Assembly (NCBI RefSeq): GCF_013466605.1
Contig: NZ_CP059162.1
Coordinates: 4,402,001-4,466,000, forward strand
Direction of reading: 5' to 3'
Source: Pseudomonas chlororaphis subsp. aurantiaca
Lineage (GTDB): Bacteria; Pseudomonadota; Gammaproteobacteria; Pseudomonadales; Pseudomonadaceae
Length of the DNA: 64,000 bases
In this document: piece by piece, positions 55,156 through 64,000 of the stretch
Layout of the letters: the number at the start of each line of letters is the position of its first letter
Position numbering within the stretch: position 1 is the stretch's first letter
Notes under the pieces: generated by a model
The model's input: only the letters and a program-made list of their open reading frames with translations
Told to the model about the DNA's origin: nothing
The model's database searches: none
Translations under genes and position numbers: made by a program

Positions 55156-56835
55156 TCAGATACGGAACTGCCCCACCAGCCTGCCCAGGCGCTGGCCGAG
55201 TTCGGCCAGGCTGCGTGAGGTCTGGGCGCCGAGCTGGGTTTCGTCGGCGACGCTGTCCACCGCCACCGCGATCTGGTGCACGCTGCGGTTGATCTCTTCG
55301 GCCACCGCGGTCTGTTCTTCCGCGGCGCTGGCGATCTGCGCGTTCATCGAATTGATGGTACCGATCAGTTGCGCCATGGCATCCAGCGAAGCCCCCGCTT
55401 CGTTGGCCTGCTGCGAGGTGCCGTCGCCGGCGTCGCTGGAGCGGCGCATGGCCTCCACGGCGGTGCGCGTGCCCTGTTGCAGGCGATCGATCATGCCCTG
55501 GATTTCCTGGGTGCTCTGCTGGGTGCGGCTGGCCAGCGCCCGGACCTCGTCGGCCACCACCGCGAAGCCACGCCCGGCCTCACCGGCCCGCGCGGCTTCG
55601 ATGGCCGCGTTGAGGGCCAGCAGGTTGGTCTGTTCGGCGATGGAGCGGATCACGTCGAGCACACTGACAATCGACGCCACGTCTTTCTGCAGGCTGTCCA
55701 GGGAGGTGCCACTGCTGCGGATATCGCTGACCAGCGCGTGAATCTGCTGGATGCTGCCGTCCACCACGCGCTTGGCCGCCTGGCCTTCCTCGTCGGTCTG
55801 CTGCGCCGCCACGGCCGCGCCCTGGGCACTGCGCGCCACTTCCTGGGCCGCCGACGACATTTCATTGATCGCCGTGGCCACCTGATCGGTCTCGTGACGC
55901 TGGCGCTCCATGGCCTGCTCGGAACGCTGGGCCTGCTCGGACACCTGGGCCACCAGGCCGGTGAGCTGGCCGGTCATCTCGGTGATCTGCCGCACCAGGC
56001 CGTGGATCTTGTCGACGAAGCGGTTGAAAGAGCCGGCCAGGTCGCCCAGCTCGTCCTGGCTGGTGATGGCCAGGCGGCGGGTCAGGTCGCCTTCGCCGGC
56101 GGCGATATCGTCGAGGTTGAGCTTCATCAGGTTCAGCGGCCGCAGGATAGTATTGGCCACCAGCATGCCGATGGCGGCGATCACCAGCAGCACCACCACG
56201 GCGATGCCGATGATGCTCAGGACCATGCCCTGCATGCGCTGGTTGACGCTGGCCTCGACCTCGGCCACCTGGGCATCGATGCCGTCCAGGTTCACCGAGG
56301 AGCCGACGATCAGGTCCCATTTGGGCAGGTATTCGGTGTAGCCCAGTTTCGGCACCAGCACGTCGCTGCCAGGCTGGGTCGAGCTGTACTGCACATAGTG
56401 CGTGCCGTCCTTGCCGACCTTGACCAGCTCGCGGTTGACGTACACGCCGTTGGGGTCGCGGTTGTCCTTGAAGCTCTTGCCCACGCCGTCCGGGTTGTTG
56501 CCCTTGAACAGGCGCACCGTCTCGGAGTCGTAGCCGAAGAAGTAACCATCCTTGCCGTAGGTGATGCTCGACAGCAGCTTCACCACCTGGGCGCGGGTCG
56601 CGGTATCGCCGGGCGCCGCCGCATCGTAGAGCGGCTTGACCGTGCTCAGGGCCACCTCCACATAGCTCTGCAGCATGGTCTTGGCCTCGCCGAGCAGGCG
56701 CTGCCGGGTCTCGTCCACCTCATTCTGCGCCTGCTCCTTGAGCATGACGACCGTGGTCAGGCTGATCACCAGCGCAAACAACAGCACCGGGAGGACCGCG
56801 AGGGACAGGACTTTGCCCTTCAGACTTAAGCGCAT
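55156..56835 (-). CDS. ctpM: Methyl-accepting chemotaxis protein with sCache_2 sensor domain
   Basis: 559 residues from ATG 56835. TM1 at about 8-32; periplasmic single-Cache domain (about 35-185) with [18 protein letters not shown] and [20 protein letters not shown], typical of sCache_2 receptors for small carboxylates; TM2 at about 188-210; HAMP; and the signalling hairpin tip [20 protein letters not shown]. Position next to the transporter and second receptor matches P. aeruginosa PA2652 (CtpM, L-malate), which is the basis for the symbol; ligand identity is inference. Confidence 0.85.
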   Translation of the reverse strand: MRLSLKGKVLSLAVLPVLLFALVISLTTVVMLKEQAQNEVDETRQRLLGEAKTMLQSYVEVALSTVKPLYDAAAPGDTATRAQVVKLLSSITYGKDGYFFGYDSETVRLFKGNNPDGVGKSFKDNRDPNGVYVNRELVKVGKDGTHYVQYSSTQPGSDVLVPKLGYTEYLPKWDLIVGSSVNLDGIDAQVAEVEASVNQRMQGMVLSIIGIAVVVLLVIAAIGMLVANTILRPLNLMKLNLDDIAAGEGDLTRRLAITSQDELGDLAGSFNRFVDKIHGLVRQITEMTGQLTGLVAQVSEQAQRSEQAMERQRHETDQVATAINEMSSAAQEVARSAQGAAVAAQQTDEEGQAAKRVVDGSIQQIHALVSDIRSSGTSLDSLQKDVASIVSVLDVIRSIAEQTNLLALNAAIEAARAGEAGRGFAVVADEVRALASRTQQSTQEIQGMIDRLQQGTRTAVEAMRRSSDAGDGTSQQANEAGASLDAMAQLIGTINSMNAQIASAAEEQTAVAEEINRSVHQIAVAVDSVADETQLGAQTSRSLAELGQRLGRLVGQFRI

Positions 56836-56953
56836 AGGAGGTTCACTCTTGATTTTGTTGGCGTGATACAGCCTTAACGGCACGCCGTCACAAAAGTTGA
56901 GCTGCGCGAGACGATGCGCTGAATCTGCGGACACGCAGCGCCCTTGAGATTTA

Positions 56954-57014
56954 TCACGAGCCGCTTCGCGCCTACAGATACGACGCTTCTGTAGGCGCGA
57001 GGCTTGCTCGCGAT
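56954..57014. repeat. BIME upstream of the sCache chemoreceptor
   Basis: TCACGAGCCGCTTCGCGCCT and on (56954-56977) and an inverted, related unit (56989-57014) around a short ATACGACGCTT centre. Lies between two same-strand genes. Confidence 0.75.
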
Positions 57015-57048
57015 AGGAACAACGCGGTGCAGCTGAAAACCCGCAGGC

Positions 57049-58368
57049 TCAGAGCACCATCGCCGCGACCCAGCCGAAGGCCAGCAGCGGCAGGTTGTAA
57101 TGCAGGAAGGTCGGGACCACGGTGTCCCAGATGTGGTGGTGCTGGCCGTCGATGTTCAGGCCGGAGGTCGGGCCCAGGGTCGAGTCCGAGGCCGGCGAGC
57201 CGGCGTCGCCCAGGGCGCCGGCGGTGCCGACGATACAGACGATCGCCAGCGGGCTGAAGCCCAGTTGCACGCACAGCGGCACGAAGATGGTCGCCAGGAT
57301 CGGCACGGTGGAGAACGACGAACCGATGCCCATGGTCACCAGCAGCCCCACCAGCAACATCAACAAGGCGCCGACGCCCTTGCTGTGGCCGATCCAGCTG
57401 GCCGAGGACTCCACCAGGCTCTTCACCTCGCCGGTGGCCTTCATCACCTCGGCGAAACCGGCGGCGGCGATCATGATGAAGCCGATCATCGCCATCATTT
57501 TCATGCCTTCGGTGAACAGGTCGTCGGTCTCGCGCCAGCGCACGATGCCCGACACCGAGAAGATCAGGAAGCCGGACAGCGCGCCGATAATCATCGAATC
57601 CAGCAACAGCTGGATGACAAAGGCCGCGACAATCGCCAGGCCCGCCACCAGCAGCGTGCGCGGGTTGTATTGCACCGTCACCTGCTCGACTTTCTCGATC
57701 AGCTGCAGGTCATACACGCGCTTCTTGCGGTAGCTGACAAAGGCCAGCAGCAGGCCGAAGACCATGCCCAGCGCCGGAATGCCCATGGCGTGGGTGACAT
57801 TGATATTGCTGATGTCCACGCCGCTGCGGGCGACGTTGGCCAGCAGGATCTCGTTGAGGAAGATATTGCCGAACCCCACCGGCAGGAACATGTACGGGGT
57901 GATCAGGCCGAAGGTGATGACGCAGGCGATCAGCCGCCGGTCCAGCTGCAGTGCGCTCAGCACATACAACAGTGGCGGCACCAGCAACGGGATGAAGGCG
58001 ATATGGATCGGCAGGATGTTCTGCGAAGCGATCGCCACCACCCACAACAGGCCGATCAGCAGCCATTTGACGTTGCCGCCGCCATTGGCGTCCTGGCGGT
58101 CCACCAGCAGCAGGATCTTGTCCGCCAGGGCATGGGCCAGGCCGGACTTGGCGATCGCCACCGCAAAGGCACCGAGCAAGGCGTAGGACAGGGCCACCGT
58201 CGCCCCGCCGCCGAGGCCGTTATTGAAAGCCTTGAGCGTCGCCTCGATGCTCAGGCCACCGGTCAGCCCTCCCACCAGCGCGCCTACGATCAGCGCGATC
58301 ACCACATGCACGCGGGACAGGCTGAGGACCAGCATGACGCCAACCGCGGCAATTACTGCATTAATCAT
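57049..58368 (-). CDS. NhaC-like Na+/H+ antiporter-family transporter
   Basis: 439 residues from ATG 58368 (GAGG 5 bases upstream). About 11-12 hydrophobic helices, with the family-typical [20 protein letters not shown] and C-terminal [20 protein letters not shown] then [16 protein letters not shown]. It matches the probable transporter found between two chemoreceptor genes in P. aeruginosa (PA2653). Such proteins can be cation antiporters or carboxylate/amino acid carriers; being between two receptors, it may import a sensed nutrient. Confidence 0.85.
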   Translation of the reverse strand: MINAVIAAVGVMLVLSLSRVHVVIALIVGALVGGLTGGLSIEATLKAFNNGLGGGATVALSYALLGAFAVAIAKSGLAHALADKILLLVDRQDANGGGNVKWLLIGLLWVVAIASQNILPIHIAFIPLLVPPLLYVLSALQLDRRLIACVITFGLITPYMFLPVGFGNIFLNEILLANVARSGVDISNINVTHAMGIPALGMVFGLLLAFVSYRKKRVYDLQLIEKVEQVTVQYNPRTLLVAGLAIVAAFVIQLLLDSMIIGALSGFLIFSVSGIVRWRETDDLFTEGMKMMAMIGFIMIAAAGFAEVMKATGEVKSLVESSASWIGHSKGVGALLMLLVGLLVTMGIGSSFSTVPILATIFVPLCVQLGFSPLAIVCIVGTAGALGDAGSPASDSTLGPTSGLNIDGQHHHIWDTVVPTFLHYNLPLLAFGWVAAMVL

Positions 58369-58539
58369 CGTTACCTCATGGCACTGCGACGGGAAAACGC
58401 CGCAAAAGGAATGAGTCCGGCCAGAGGGCATGGCTGCCGACACCGGATTGAAACAGGAGGGTCTTATTAGAGGGCGCGCACTTTGCAGCAGCGGGCAACG
58501 CTTGTCAAAACCGGCGGTCCGCTGCCAATGCGTTTCCTG

Positions 58540-58638
58540 TAGCCGCTGGCGCAGCCTGCGATAAGGTCCGAAGGACCTTCCGAGGCCCTCAAAAGCAGCG
58601 CCCGCTTCGTGGTCGATCGCAGCCTGCGGCAGCGGCTA
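58540..58638. repeat. BIME upstream of the dCache chemoreceptor
   Basis: TAGCCGCTGGCGCAGCCTGC (58540-58559) and on, a GGTCC-GAA-GGACC hairpin (58565-58577), and the inverted unit at 58617-58638. Same composite as at 7.2 kb. It fills part of the 405-base gap before the chemoreceptor. Confidence 0.85.
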
Positions 58639-58706
58639 CAGGGGACGGTGGCTTAGGGGCGAATCCGCAGCGAGCCAGCCCCCCGGGGAAAATTCGAACG
58701 AGCGTT

Positions 58707-58733
58707 TAAAGAAAGCCGTTCTGCGGCCGATAT
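58707..58733 (+). promoter_or_regulatory. Flagellar sigma-28 (FliA) promoter of the dCache chemoreceptor
   Basis: TAAAGAAA (58707-58714), 11 bases, then GCCGATAT (58726-58733). Matches TAAAGTTT-N11-GCCGATAA at all core positions and lies 40 bases before the ATG. Confidence 0.85.
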
Positions 58734-58773
58734 GTTGCAAAGTCTCAGATAAATATCGAATAAGGACGTCTCC

Positions 58774-60921
58774 ATGTCGCTCAGACAACTTTCCATCCAG
58801 TGGAAAATCACCTTGCTCGCCGGACTCTGCCTGGCCGGCATCGTGACCCTGCTGGTGGGGCTTTCGCTGTACCGCATGGAGCACAGCTCCGCACTGGTGA
58901 AGGCCTCGAGCATGGAGATGCTCAACGAAGCCGCCCAGGCCCGCATCGAAGCCCAGGGCGAGGTCCAGGCACTGGGCATCCGCCAGCAATTCATGGACGC
59001 CTATCAATACGGCCACGGCTTCGCGCGCCAGGTATTGTTCCTGCGCGAACAGGCCGAGAAACGCTTCCTCGATGCCTTCGACCTGCGCGAGGACCTGACC
59101 CGCCAGGTGAAGTCGGCGCTGCAGGCCAACCCCGACCTGCTCGGCCTGTCGCTGGTGTTCGAAGCCAATGCCCTGGACGGCAAGGACGAACTCTTCAGCG
59201 GCCAGGGCGAACTGGGCAGCAACGACAAGGGCCGCTTCGCCCTCTACTGGTCGCAGCCGACCCCGGGCAAGCTGACCTCCATGGCGCTGCCGGAAAGCGA
59301 CATGAGCGACACCACCACCGGCCCCAGCGGCCAGCCGGCCAACGCCTGGTTCACCTGCCCGCGCAGCACCCTCAAGCCCTGCGTGATCGAGCCCTACTTC
59401 TATGCGATCGACGGCCAGAACGTGCTGATGACCAGCATCGTGTTCCCGCTGCTGGTGAACGGCAAAGTCATCGCCTCGCTGTCGGTGGACATCAACCTCA
59501 ACAGCCTGCAATCGGTCAGCCAGCAAGCGAGCAAGGAACTCTACGACGGCCAGACCACGGTCAGCATCATCAGCCCGGTCGGCCTGCTCGCCGGCTACAG
59601 CGCCGACGCCAGCAAGCTCAGCCAGCGCCTGGACCAATTGGACCAGGCCAACGGCGGCGAACTGATCCGCCTGCTGTCGGCCAGCACCCAGACCCAGAGC
59701 CTGCACGACGACAGCGAACTGAAAGTGCTCGCGCCCTTCACCCCGATTCCCGACGGCAAGCCCTGGGGCGTGCTGCTGCAAGTGCCGGAGCGGGTCCTGG
59801 TAGGTCCGGCCGAAGCCCTGAAGAACCAGCTGGACCAGAGCAACCAGACCGGCACCCTGGTCGAACTGGGCCTGGGCCTGCTGGCCGCGGTGCTCGGCCT
59901 GCTGCTGGTGTGGCTGATGGCGCGCAGCGTGACCCGGCCGATCCTCGGCGTGGCGCACATGCTGGAAGACATTGCCAGCGGCGAAGGCGACCTGACCCGG
60001 CGCCTGGCCTACGACAAAAAAGATGAACTGGGCCAGCTGGCCGGCTGGTTCAACCGTTTCCTCGACAAGCTGCAACCGATCATCGCCGAGGTGAAACGCT
60101 CGGTGCAGGACGCCCGCGGCACCGCCGACCAGTCCTCGGCCATCGCCACCCAGACCAGCGCCGGCATGGAGCAGCAGTATCGCCAGGTCGACCAGGTGGC
60201 CACCGCCTCCCACGAGATGAGCGCCACCGCCCAGGACGTCGCCCGCAGCGCGGCCCAGGCCGCGCAGGCCGCCCGCGACGCCGACCAGGCCACGCGCCAG
60301 GGCCTGAGCGTGATCGACCGCACTACCGCGAGCATCGACCACCTGGCGGCCGACATGAGCACCGCCATGAGCCAGGTCGAAGGCCTGGCCGCCAACAGTG
60401 AAAAGATCGGTTCGGTGCTGGAAGTGATCCGTGCCATCGCCGAGCAGACCAACCTGCTGGCCCTCAACGCCGCCATCGAGGCTGCCCGTGCCGGCGAGGC
60501 CGGGCGCGGTTTCGCGGTGGTCGCCGACGAAGTGCGCAACCTCGCCCGCCGTACCCAGGAGTCGGTGGAGGAAACCCGCCAGGTGATCGAGGAGCTGCAA
60601 AGCGGCACCCAGGAAGTGGTCGGTTCGATGGGCAACAGCCATCGCCAGGCCCAGGGCAGCGTCGAGCAGGTCGGCCAGGCCGTTACCGCGCTGCGGCAGA
60701 TCGGCGACGCGGTGACGGTGATCAGCGACATGAACCTGCAAATCGCCAGCGCCGCCGAAGAGCAAAGCGCGGTGGCCGAGGAGATCAACAACAACGTGGC
60801 GACCATTCGCGACGTCACCGAATCGCTGTCGGAGCAGGCCAACGAGTCGGCCCGGGTCAGCCAGTCGCTGAACAGCCTGGCCAACCAGCAGCAGAGCCTG
60901 ATGGATCAGTTCCGGGTCTGA
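58774..60921 (+). CDS. tlpQ: Methyl-accepting chemotaxis protein with dCache_1 sensor domain
   Basis: 715 residues. TM1 at about 12-32; a large periplasmic double-Cache domain (about 35-360, including [14 protein letters not shown] and [16 protein letters not shown]); TM2 at about 368-388; HAMP; and the signalling tip [20 protein letters not shown]. Length and neighbourhood match P. aeruginosa TlpQ (PA2654), which senses histamine and polyamines; ligand specificity here is inferred from that. A sigma-28 promoter ties it to flagellar gene expression. Confidence 0.88.
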   Translation: MSLRQLSIQWKITLLAGLCLAGIVTLLVGLSLYRMEHSSALVKASSMEMLNEAAQARIEAQGEVQALGIRQQFMDAYQYGHGFARQVLFLREQAEKRFLDAFDLREDLTRQVKSALQANPDLLGLSLVFEANALDGKDELFSGQGELGSNDKGRFALYWSQPTPGKLTSMALPESDMSDTTTGPSGQPANAWFTCPRSTLKPCVIEPYFYAIDGQNVLMTSIVFPLLVNGKVIASLSVDINLNSLQSVSQQASKELYDGQTTVSIISPVGLLAGYSADASKLSQRLDQLDQANGGELIRLLSASTQTQSLHDDSELKVLAPFTPIPDGKPWGVLLQVPERVLVGPAEALKNQLDQSNQTGTLVELGLGLLAAVLGLLLVWLMARSVTRPILGVAHMLEDIASGEGDLTRRLAYDKKDELGQLAGWFNRFLDKLQPIIAEVKRSVQDARGTADQSSAIATQTSAGMEQQYRQVDQVATASHEMSATAQDVARSAAQAAQAARDADQATRQGLSVIDRTTASIDHLAADMSTAMSQVEGLAANSEKIGSVLEVIRAIAEQTNLLALNAAIEAARAGEAGRGFAVVADEVRNLARRTQESVEETRQVIEELQSGTQEVVGSMGNSHRQAQGSVEQVGQAVTALRQIGDAVTVISDMNLQIASAAEEQSAVAEEINNNVATIRDVTESLSEQANESARVSQSLNSLANQQQSLMDQFRV

Positions 60922-60949
60922 CCTCAAGCCTCGGCTACGGGATTCGGCG

Positions 60950-62263
60950 CTAGCGCTTGGGCAACTCGATCAACACCCGCAGGCCGCCCTGCGGGCTTTC
61001 CAGCAAGCGCAACACCCCGCCCCAGCTCTCGACGATGTCGCGCACGATGCCCAGACCCAGGCCATGGCCATCGGTCTGTTCGTCCAGGCGCGTGCCACGG
61101 CTGAATACCTGGCTGCGCTGCTCTTCAGGAATCCCCGGTCCATCGTCGTCCACCGCCAGGCCATAACCCTGGGCGCTCTGCCAGACGCTCAGCGCCACTT
61201 CGGCATCGGCCCACTTGCAGGCGTTGTCCAACAGGTTGCCCAGCAGCTCCAGCAGGTCTTCCCGGTCCCAGGGCAGTTGCAGGCCGGGGGCCGCCTGATA
61301 GCTCAGGTCCAGGTGCTCGCCATGGATCATGTTCAGGGTTGCCAGCAGTCCCGGCAGCTCGGCGTCGCAATCGAACAGCGCGCCGGGCAACGCATCGCCG
61401 GCCAGGCGCGCGCGGTTCAGTTCACGGTTGAGTCGCTGTTGTACTTGCTCCAACTGCTCTTCGAGCAACTGGCGCAACTCCGGGTGCGCTTGCAGCTTGG
61501 GGTTGGAGGCCAGGCTCAAGAGCACCGCCAGCGGGGTCTTCAGCGCATGCCCGAGGTTGCCCAGGGCATTGCGCGAACGCTTCAGGCTGTCTTCGGTGTG
61601 GGCCAGCAGATGGTTGATCTGCGCCACCAGCGGCTCCAGCTCCAACGGCACCTGTTCGTCAAGTTGCGAACGCTGGCCGCGTTGCAGCTGGGCGATCTGC
61701 TCGCGGGCCTGCTCCAGCGGGCGCAAGGCGCGGCGCACGGTAAGCCGCTGCAGGATCAGGATCAGCAGCAGGCCGGCCAGGCCCAGGCCGAGGCCAACCT
61801 GCTGCATGCGCAAGAAACTCTCGCGCACCGGGGTGTAGTCCTGGGCGACGCTGATGGAAATCGATTGCCCGAAGCGTCGGTAATCGGTGCGCAGCACCAG
61901 CAGGCGCTGGCCCTCCGGCCCCAGTTGCAGGTTGCTGTGCAGGCCGGTCTGCTCCAATTTTGGCAGGTCCTGGTCCCACAAGGAGCGGGAGCGCCAGTGC
62001 ACCTCATCGAAATCGATACGGAAGTAATGCCCGGAAAACGGCCGCTGATAGGCTGGCGACAGACGCCGCTCGTCCAGCTGCAACCCCTGCGGACCACGCA
62101 CCAGCGCCACCAGCAGGCTTTCGCTGTCGTTGCGCAGGCCGGCTTCCAGATAGCGTTGCAAACCCATCTCGAACAGCCACAGGCTGGTCTGCGCCAGCAC
62201 CAGGCCGACAATCACCATCACGCTGATCAGGCCCAGGCTCAGGCGGCGCTGGATCGACCTCAC
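60950..62263 (-). CDS. bqsS: Sensor histidine kinase of the BqsRS (CarRS) two-component system
   Basis: 437 residues. TM1 about 10-30; periplasmic sensor about 31-155; TM2 about 158-178; HAMP; phospho-acceptor His in [15 protein letters not shown] box [14 protein letters not shown] boxes DDDGPGIP and [10 protein letters not shown]. In P. aeruginosa BqsS an RExxE motif just after TM1 is needed for Fe(II) sensing; the matching place here reads R44-N-D-S-E48, so the first Glu is replaced. Its ATG overlaps the regulator stop by 4 bases. Confidence 0.88.
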   Translation of the reverse strand: MRSIQRRLSLGLISVMVIVGLVLAQTSLWLFEMGLQRYLEAGLRNDSESLLVALVRGPQGLQLDERRLSPAYQRPFSGHYFRIDFDEVHWRSRSLWDQDLPKLEQTGLHSNLQLGPEGQRLLVLRTDYRRFGQSISISVAQDYTPVRESFLRMQQVGLGLGLAGLLLILILQRLTVRRALRPLEQAREQIAQLQRGQRSQLDEQVPLELEPLVAQINHLLAHTEDSLKRSRNALGNLGHALKTPLAVLLSLASNPKLQAHPELRQLLEEQLEQVQQRLNRELNRARLAGDALPGALFDCDAELPGLLATLNMIHGEHLDLSYQAAPGLQLPWDREDLLELLGNLLDNACKWADAEVALSVWQSAQGYGLAVDDDGPGIPEEQRSQVFSRGTRLDEQTDGHGLGLGIVRDIVESWGGVLRLLESPQGGLRVLIELPKR

Positions 62264-62928
62264 CGGGTGTTCCCGCCGAACAGGTAGCCCTGGCCGCGAC
62301 GGGTTTCAATCACGCTGCGCCCGAGCTTGCGCCGCAGGTGGTTGACGTGGACTTCCAGTACGTTGGAGTCGCGCTCGGTCTCACCGTCGTAGAGGTGCTC
62401 GGCCAGGTGGCTCTTCGAGAGGATCTGCTCCGGGTGCAGCATGAAGTAGCGCAGCAGGCGGAACTCGGCGGCGGTCAGCTGGATATCCACGCCGTCGCGC
62501 ACCACGCACTGGCGGCCTTCGTCGAGGTGCAGCCCGGCTGCCTGCAGTGTCGGCTGGTTGGCCTGGCCGTGGGAACGGCGTAACAGCGCCTGGATACGCA
62601 GGTGCAACTCTTCCGGGTGGAAGGGTTTGGTCAGGTAGTCGTCGGCACCGGCCTTCAGGCCTTCGATGCGTTCGGCCCAGGAACCGCGGGCGGTGAGGAT
62701 CAGCACCGGGGTCGCCAGGCCGCCGGCGCGCCACTTGGCCAGCACTTCCAGGCCCGGAACCCCCGGCAGGCCGAGGTCGAGCACGATCAGGTCGTAAGGC
62801 TCGCTGGCGCCCTGGTACAGCGCATCACGACCATCGGCCAGCCAGTCCACGGCGTAGCCCTGGCGATTGAGCCCGGCCAGCAGTTCGTCGGCCAGGGAGA
62901 CGTGGTCTTCCACCAGGAGCAGGCGCAT
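62260..62928 (-). CDS. bqsR: OmpR-family response regulator of the BqsRS system
   Basis: 222 residues. Receiver domain with phospho-acceptor Asp in [14 protein letters not shown] and Lys in [14 protein letters not shown]-terminal winged helix with [19 protein letters not shown]. In P. aeruginosa it is activated by extracellular Fe(II) via BqsS and binds TTAAG-N6-TTAAG; a near match lies upstream of the operon at 63609-63624. Overlaps bqsS by 4 bases and the PepSY gene by 1. Confidence 0.9.
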   Translation of the reverse strand: MRLLLVEDHVSLADELLAGLNRQGYAVDWLADGRDALYQGASEPYDLIVLDLGLPGVPGLEVLAKWRAGGLATPVLILTARGSWAERIEGLKAGADDYLTKPFHPEELHLRIQALLRRSHGQANQPTLQAAGLHLDEGRQCVVRDGVDIQLTAAEFRLLRYFMLHPEQILSKSHLAEHLYDGETERDSNVLEVHVNHLRRKLGRSVIETRRGQGYLFGGNTR

Positions 62929-63242
62929 CAGTCATCTTCCTTGTCTTTCAGTAAGCGGCCGGTGGTGGCCTCGAGGTCCAGCTCGCGAACCACGCCCTCG
63001 GCAGTCAGCAGCTCGACTTCATAGATGTAGACGTCGTGTTTTTCTTCCAGCTCGGCTTCCAGCAGCTTGGCCCCGGGGTAACGGTCCAGGGCCTGTTGCA
63101 ACAGTTGCTCCAGCGGCAGGATCACCCCTTGCTGGCGCAAGCGCAGGGCTTCATCCTGGTCCAGGTCGCGGGCCAGCGCCACCGAGCAGAAAGCCAGAAG
63201 CGCCAGGGCCACCCTGCTGCCGGCGCGTAGATTTACCTTCAT
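62928..63242 (-). CDS. PepSY-domain periplasmic protein, second gene of the bqs operon
   Basis: 104 residues from ATG 63242. A signal peptide ends near SVALARD, followed by one PepSY-like domain ([40 protein letters not shown]) and the end LLKDKEDD. Corresponds to P. aeruginosa PA2658 (bqsQ) by position. Such proteins may modulate the sensor kinase or bind a ligand in the periplasm. One-base overlaps with both neighbours (TGATG and TAATG) show tight coupling. Confidence 0.85.
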   Translation of the reverse strand: MKVNLRAGSRVALALLAFCSVALARDLDQDEALRLRQQGVILPLEQLLQQALDRYPGAKLLEAELEEKHDVYIYEVELLTAEGVVRELDLEATTGRLLKDKEDD

Positions 63243-63550
63243 TACGTATCCTGATGATCCTTGAGCACCTGGCCGCTCACCGCGTCCAATTCCAGGTCCC
63301 ACTCAACCCCTTGAGGATCGCGCATCTCGATCTGGTAGATGTACTTGCCGTACTCCTCTTCCAGCTCGGTTTCGGTGATGGTCGCGCCCGGGTGCTTGGC
63401 CAATGCCGTGGCATTGAGTTTTTCAAAGGACACAATGGTACCAGCGTCGCGCAGTCTCAGGGCCTCGTCGGGCCCCAGGTCGCGGGCATGGGCCAGGCTG
63501 GCGGTCATGCCGATGAGGGTCGCGGTGAACAGGGCAGTCAGGGTTTTCAT
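63242..63550 (-). CDS. PepSY-domain periplasmic protein, first gene of the bqs operon
   Basis: 102 residues with a signal peptide (MKTLTALFTATLIGMTASLA) ending near HARD and a PepSY domain (ALAKHPGATITETELEEEYG, KYIYQIEMRDPQGVEWDLEL). Paralogue of the next gene (both share RDLxxDEALRLR after the signal peptide), pointing to tandem duplication. Corresponds by position to PA2659 (bqsP). Operon head; a candidate BqsR box lies about 60-75 bases upstream. Confidence 0.86.
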   Translation of the reverse strand: MKTLTALFTATLIGMTASLAHARDLGPDEALRLRDAGTIVSFEKLNATALAKHPGATITETELEEEYGKYIYQIEMRDPQGVEWDLELDAVSGQVLKDHQDT

Positions 63551-63608
63551 GGGGTGTCTCCGGTTTTCTCGTTATGTGTTGCTACGCGGCTCACGATAGC
63601 GGGTCGAA

Positions 63609-63624
63609 CTTAATTGAAACTGAA
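63609..63624 (-). promoter_or_regulatory. Candidate BqsR box upstream of the bqs operon
   Basis: On the minus strand TTCAG (63624-63620), six bases, TTAAG (63613-63609): one mismatch from the TTAAG-N6-TTAAG site described for P. aeruginosa BqsR. Confidence 0.6.
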
Positions 63625-63710
63625 TGGCCATCATCGCCAGCGCGCAGGTTTCATTCGGCGCCGCTGACCTGAGCTTTTATACTCACCCGTCGCTCGAGAT
63701 TGAGACCGGT

Positions 63711-64000
63711 ATGACCGCTATCCACATCAAGTTTCCCGCCCTGACCCTCAAGGCCGGCCCACGCGCCCTGGCGCGCATCCGCGCCAACGGCCTGAGCGCC
63801 GCCGAAGTCGGCACCCTGCCCGGCGCCGCCGGCGGGCCGAAAGCCCTGGGCATCCAGGGGCTGGACCTGGCGCTGTTCGGCGAGTGGCTGCCGGCGGCGC
63901 CACGGGAGCGTTCGCTGATCGGTGCCTCGGTGGGTTCCTGGCGCTTCGCCAGCGCCTGCCTGCCGGACGCCGCCGAAAGCATCCGCCGCCTGGGCCAACT
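63711..64000 (+). CDS. Patatin-like phospholipase, N-terminal part (runs off the right edge)
   Basis: First 96 codons. The oxyanion-hole glycines lie in LPGAAGGPKALG and the nucleophile serine elbow GxSxG is GASVGSWRF, the two early signatures of patatin-like lipases. Divergent from the bqs operon across 160 bases that contain the BqsR box. The catalytic Asp and C-terminus are outside the window. Confidence 0.8.
   Translation, partial: MTAIHIKFPALTLKAGPRALARIRANGLSAAEVGTLPGAAGGPKALGIQGLDLALFGEWLPAAPRERSLIGASVGSWRFASACLPDAAESIRRLGQ

Noticed and set aside
58636..60927. 763-codon minus-strand open frame antisense to the dCache chemoreceptor
   Set aside because: Composition is that of a mirror frame (Leu/Gly/His-rich) and the plus-strand chemoreceptor has complete domains and a FliA promoter.

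Overview
The window is a GC-rich chromosomal segment of a fluorescent Pseudomonas, most likely the P. fluorescens/chlororaphis/protegens group. Evidence: the order tig-clpP-clpX-lon-hupB-ppiD, a PrrF-type iron-responsive small RNA, Pseudomonas REP/BIME repeats, a tRNA-Leu/His/Arg cluster beside folD, and a chemoreceptor-transporter-chemoreceptor-BqsS/BqsR-PepSY block matching the P. aeruginosa PA2652-PA2659 order. No insertion sequence, integrase, prophage or CRISPR array was seen.

Layout. 1-0.9 kb: the start of an XRE repressor diverging from a DUF6124 gene across paired operators, then a PrrF sRNA under a Fur-box promoter. 1.2-4.1 kb: M14 carboxypeptidase, HxlR regulator and MFS pump. 4.1-7.2 kb: an ECF sigma/anti-sigma pair facing a catalase-like peroxidase plus cytochrome b561 pair; the two sides carry matching ECF promoters. 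7.4-13.9 kb: a seven-gene Csu-type chaperone-usher pilus operon with a 15-G tract in the chaperone signal peptide. 14.2-17.6 kb: ZapE-like ATPase, LRR-kinase fusion and YebC paralogue. 17.7-20.8 kb: 2-aminoethylphosphonate degradation (LysR, phnW, phnX). 20.9-30.5 kb: cytochrome b561, a PLP deaminase-family enzyme, fadH, a degenerate nitrilase-fold protein, AraC, a 28-residue protein, a DUF2242 lipoprotein and a LysR/MFS pair.

30.6-41 kb is the protein-quality-control block (ppiD, hupB, lon, clpX, clpP, tig) with a heat-shock-type promoter before lon, a decayed tRNA-Asp between hupB and ppiD, three intact tRNAs and folD. 41.3-55 kb holds housekeeping and accessory genes: pbpG, a degenerate C39-like lipoprotein, TerC, nhaR, an MFS exporter, sstT, YceH, cupin, an AroE-like enzyme, small proteins, a PerM-type transporter and trhP. 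55.2-64 kb contains two chemoreceptors around a NhaC-like transporter, then the Fe(II)-responsive-type operon (two PepSY proteins, BqsR, BqsS) with a near-consensus BqsR box, and the start of a patatin-like lipase.

The main themes are iron and redox response (PrrF, ECF-catalase, BqsRS), surface attachment (Csu pilus, possibly phase variable), proteostasis and nutrient sensing. I did not find a clearly new multigene system. The observations most worth following are the poly-G tract, the tRNA-Asp relic, the mirrored ECF promoters, the BqsR site, the 28-residue gene that shares bases with its own terminator, and several enzyme-fold proteins lacking catalytic residues. All family calls are made by eye from translated sequence, without database searches.
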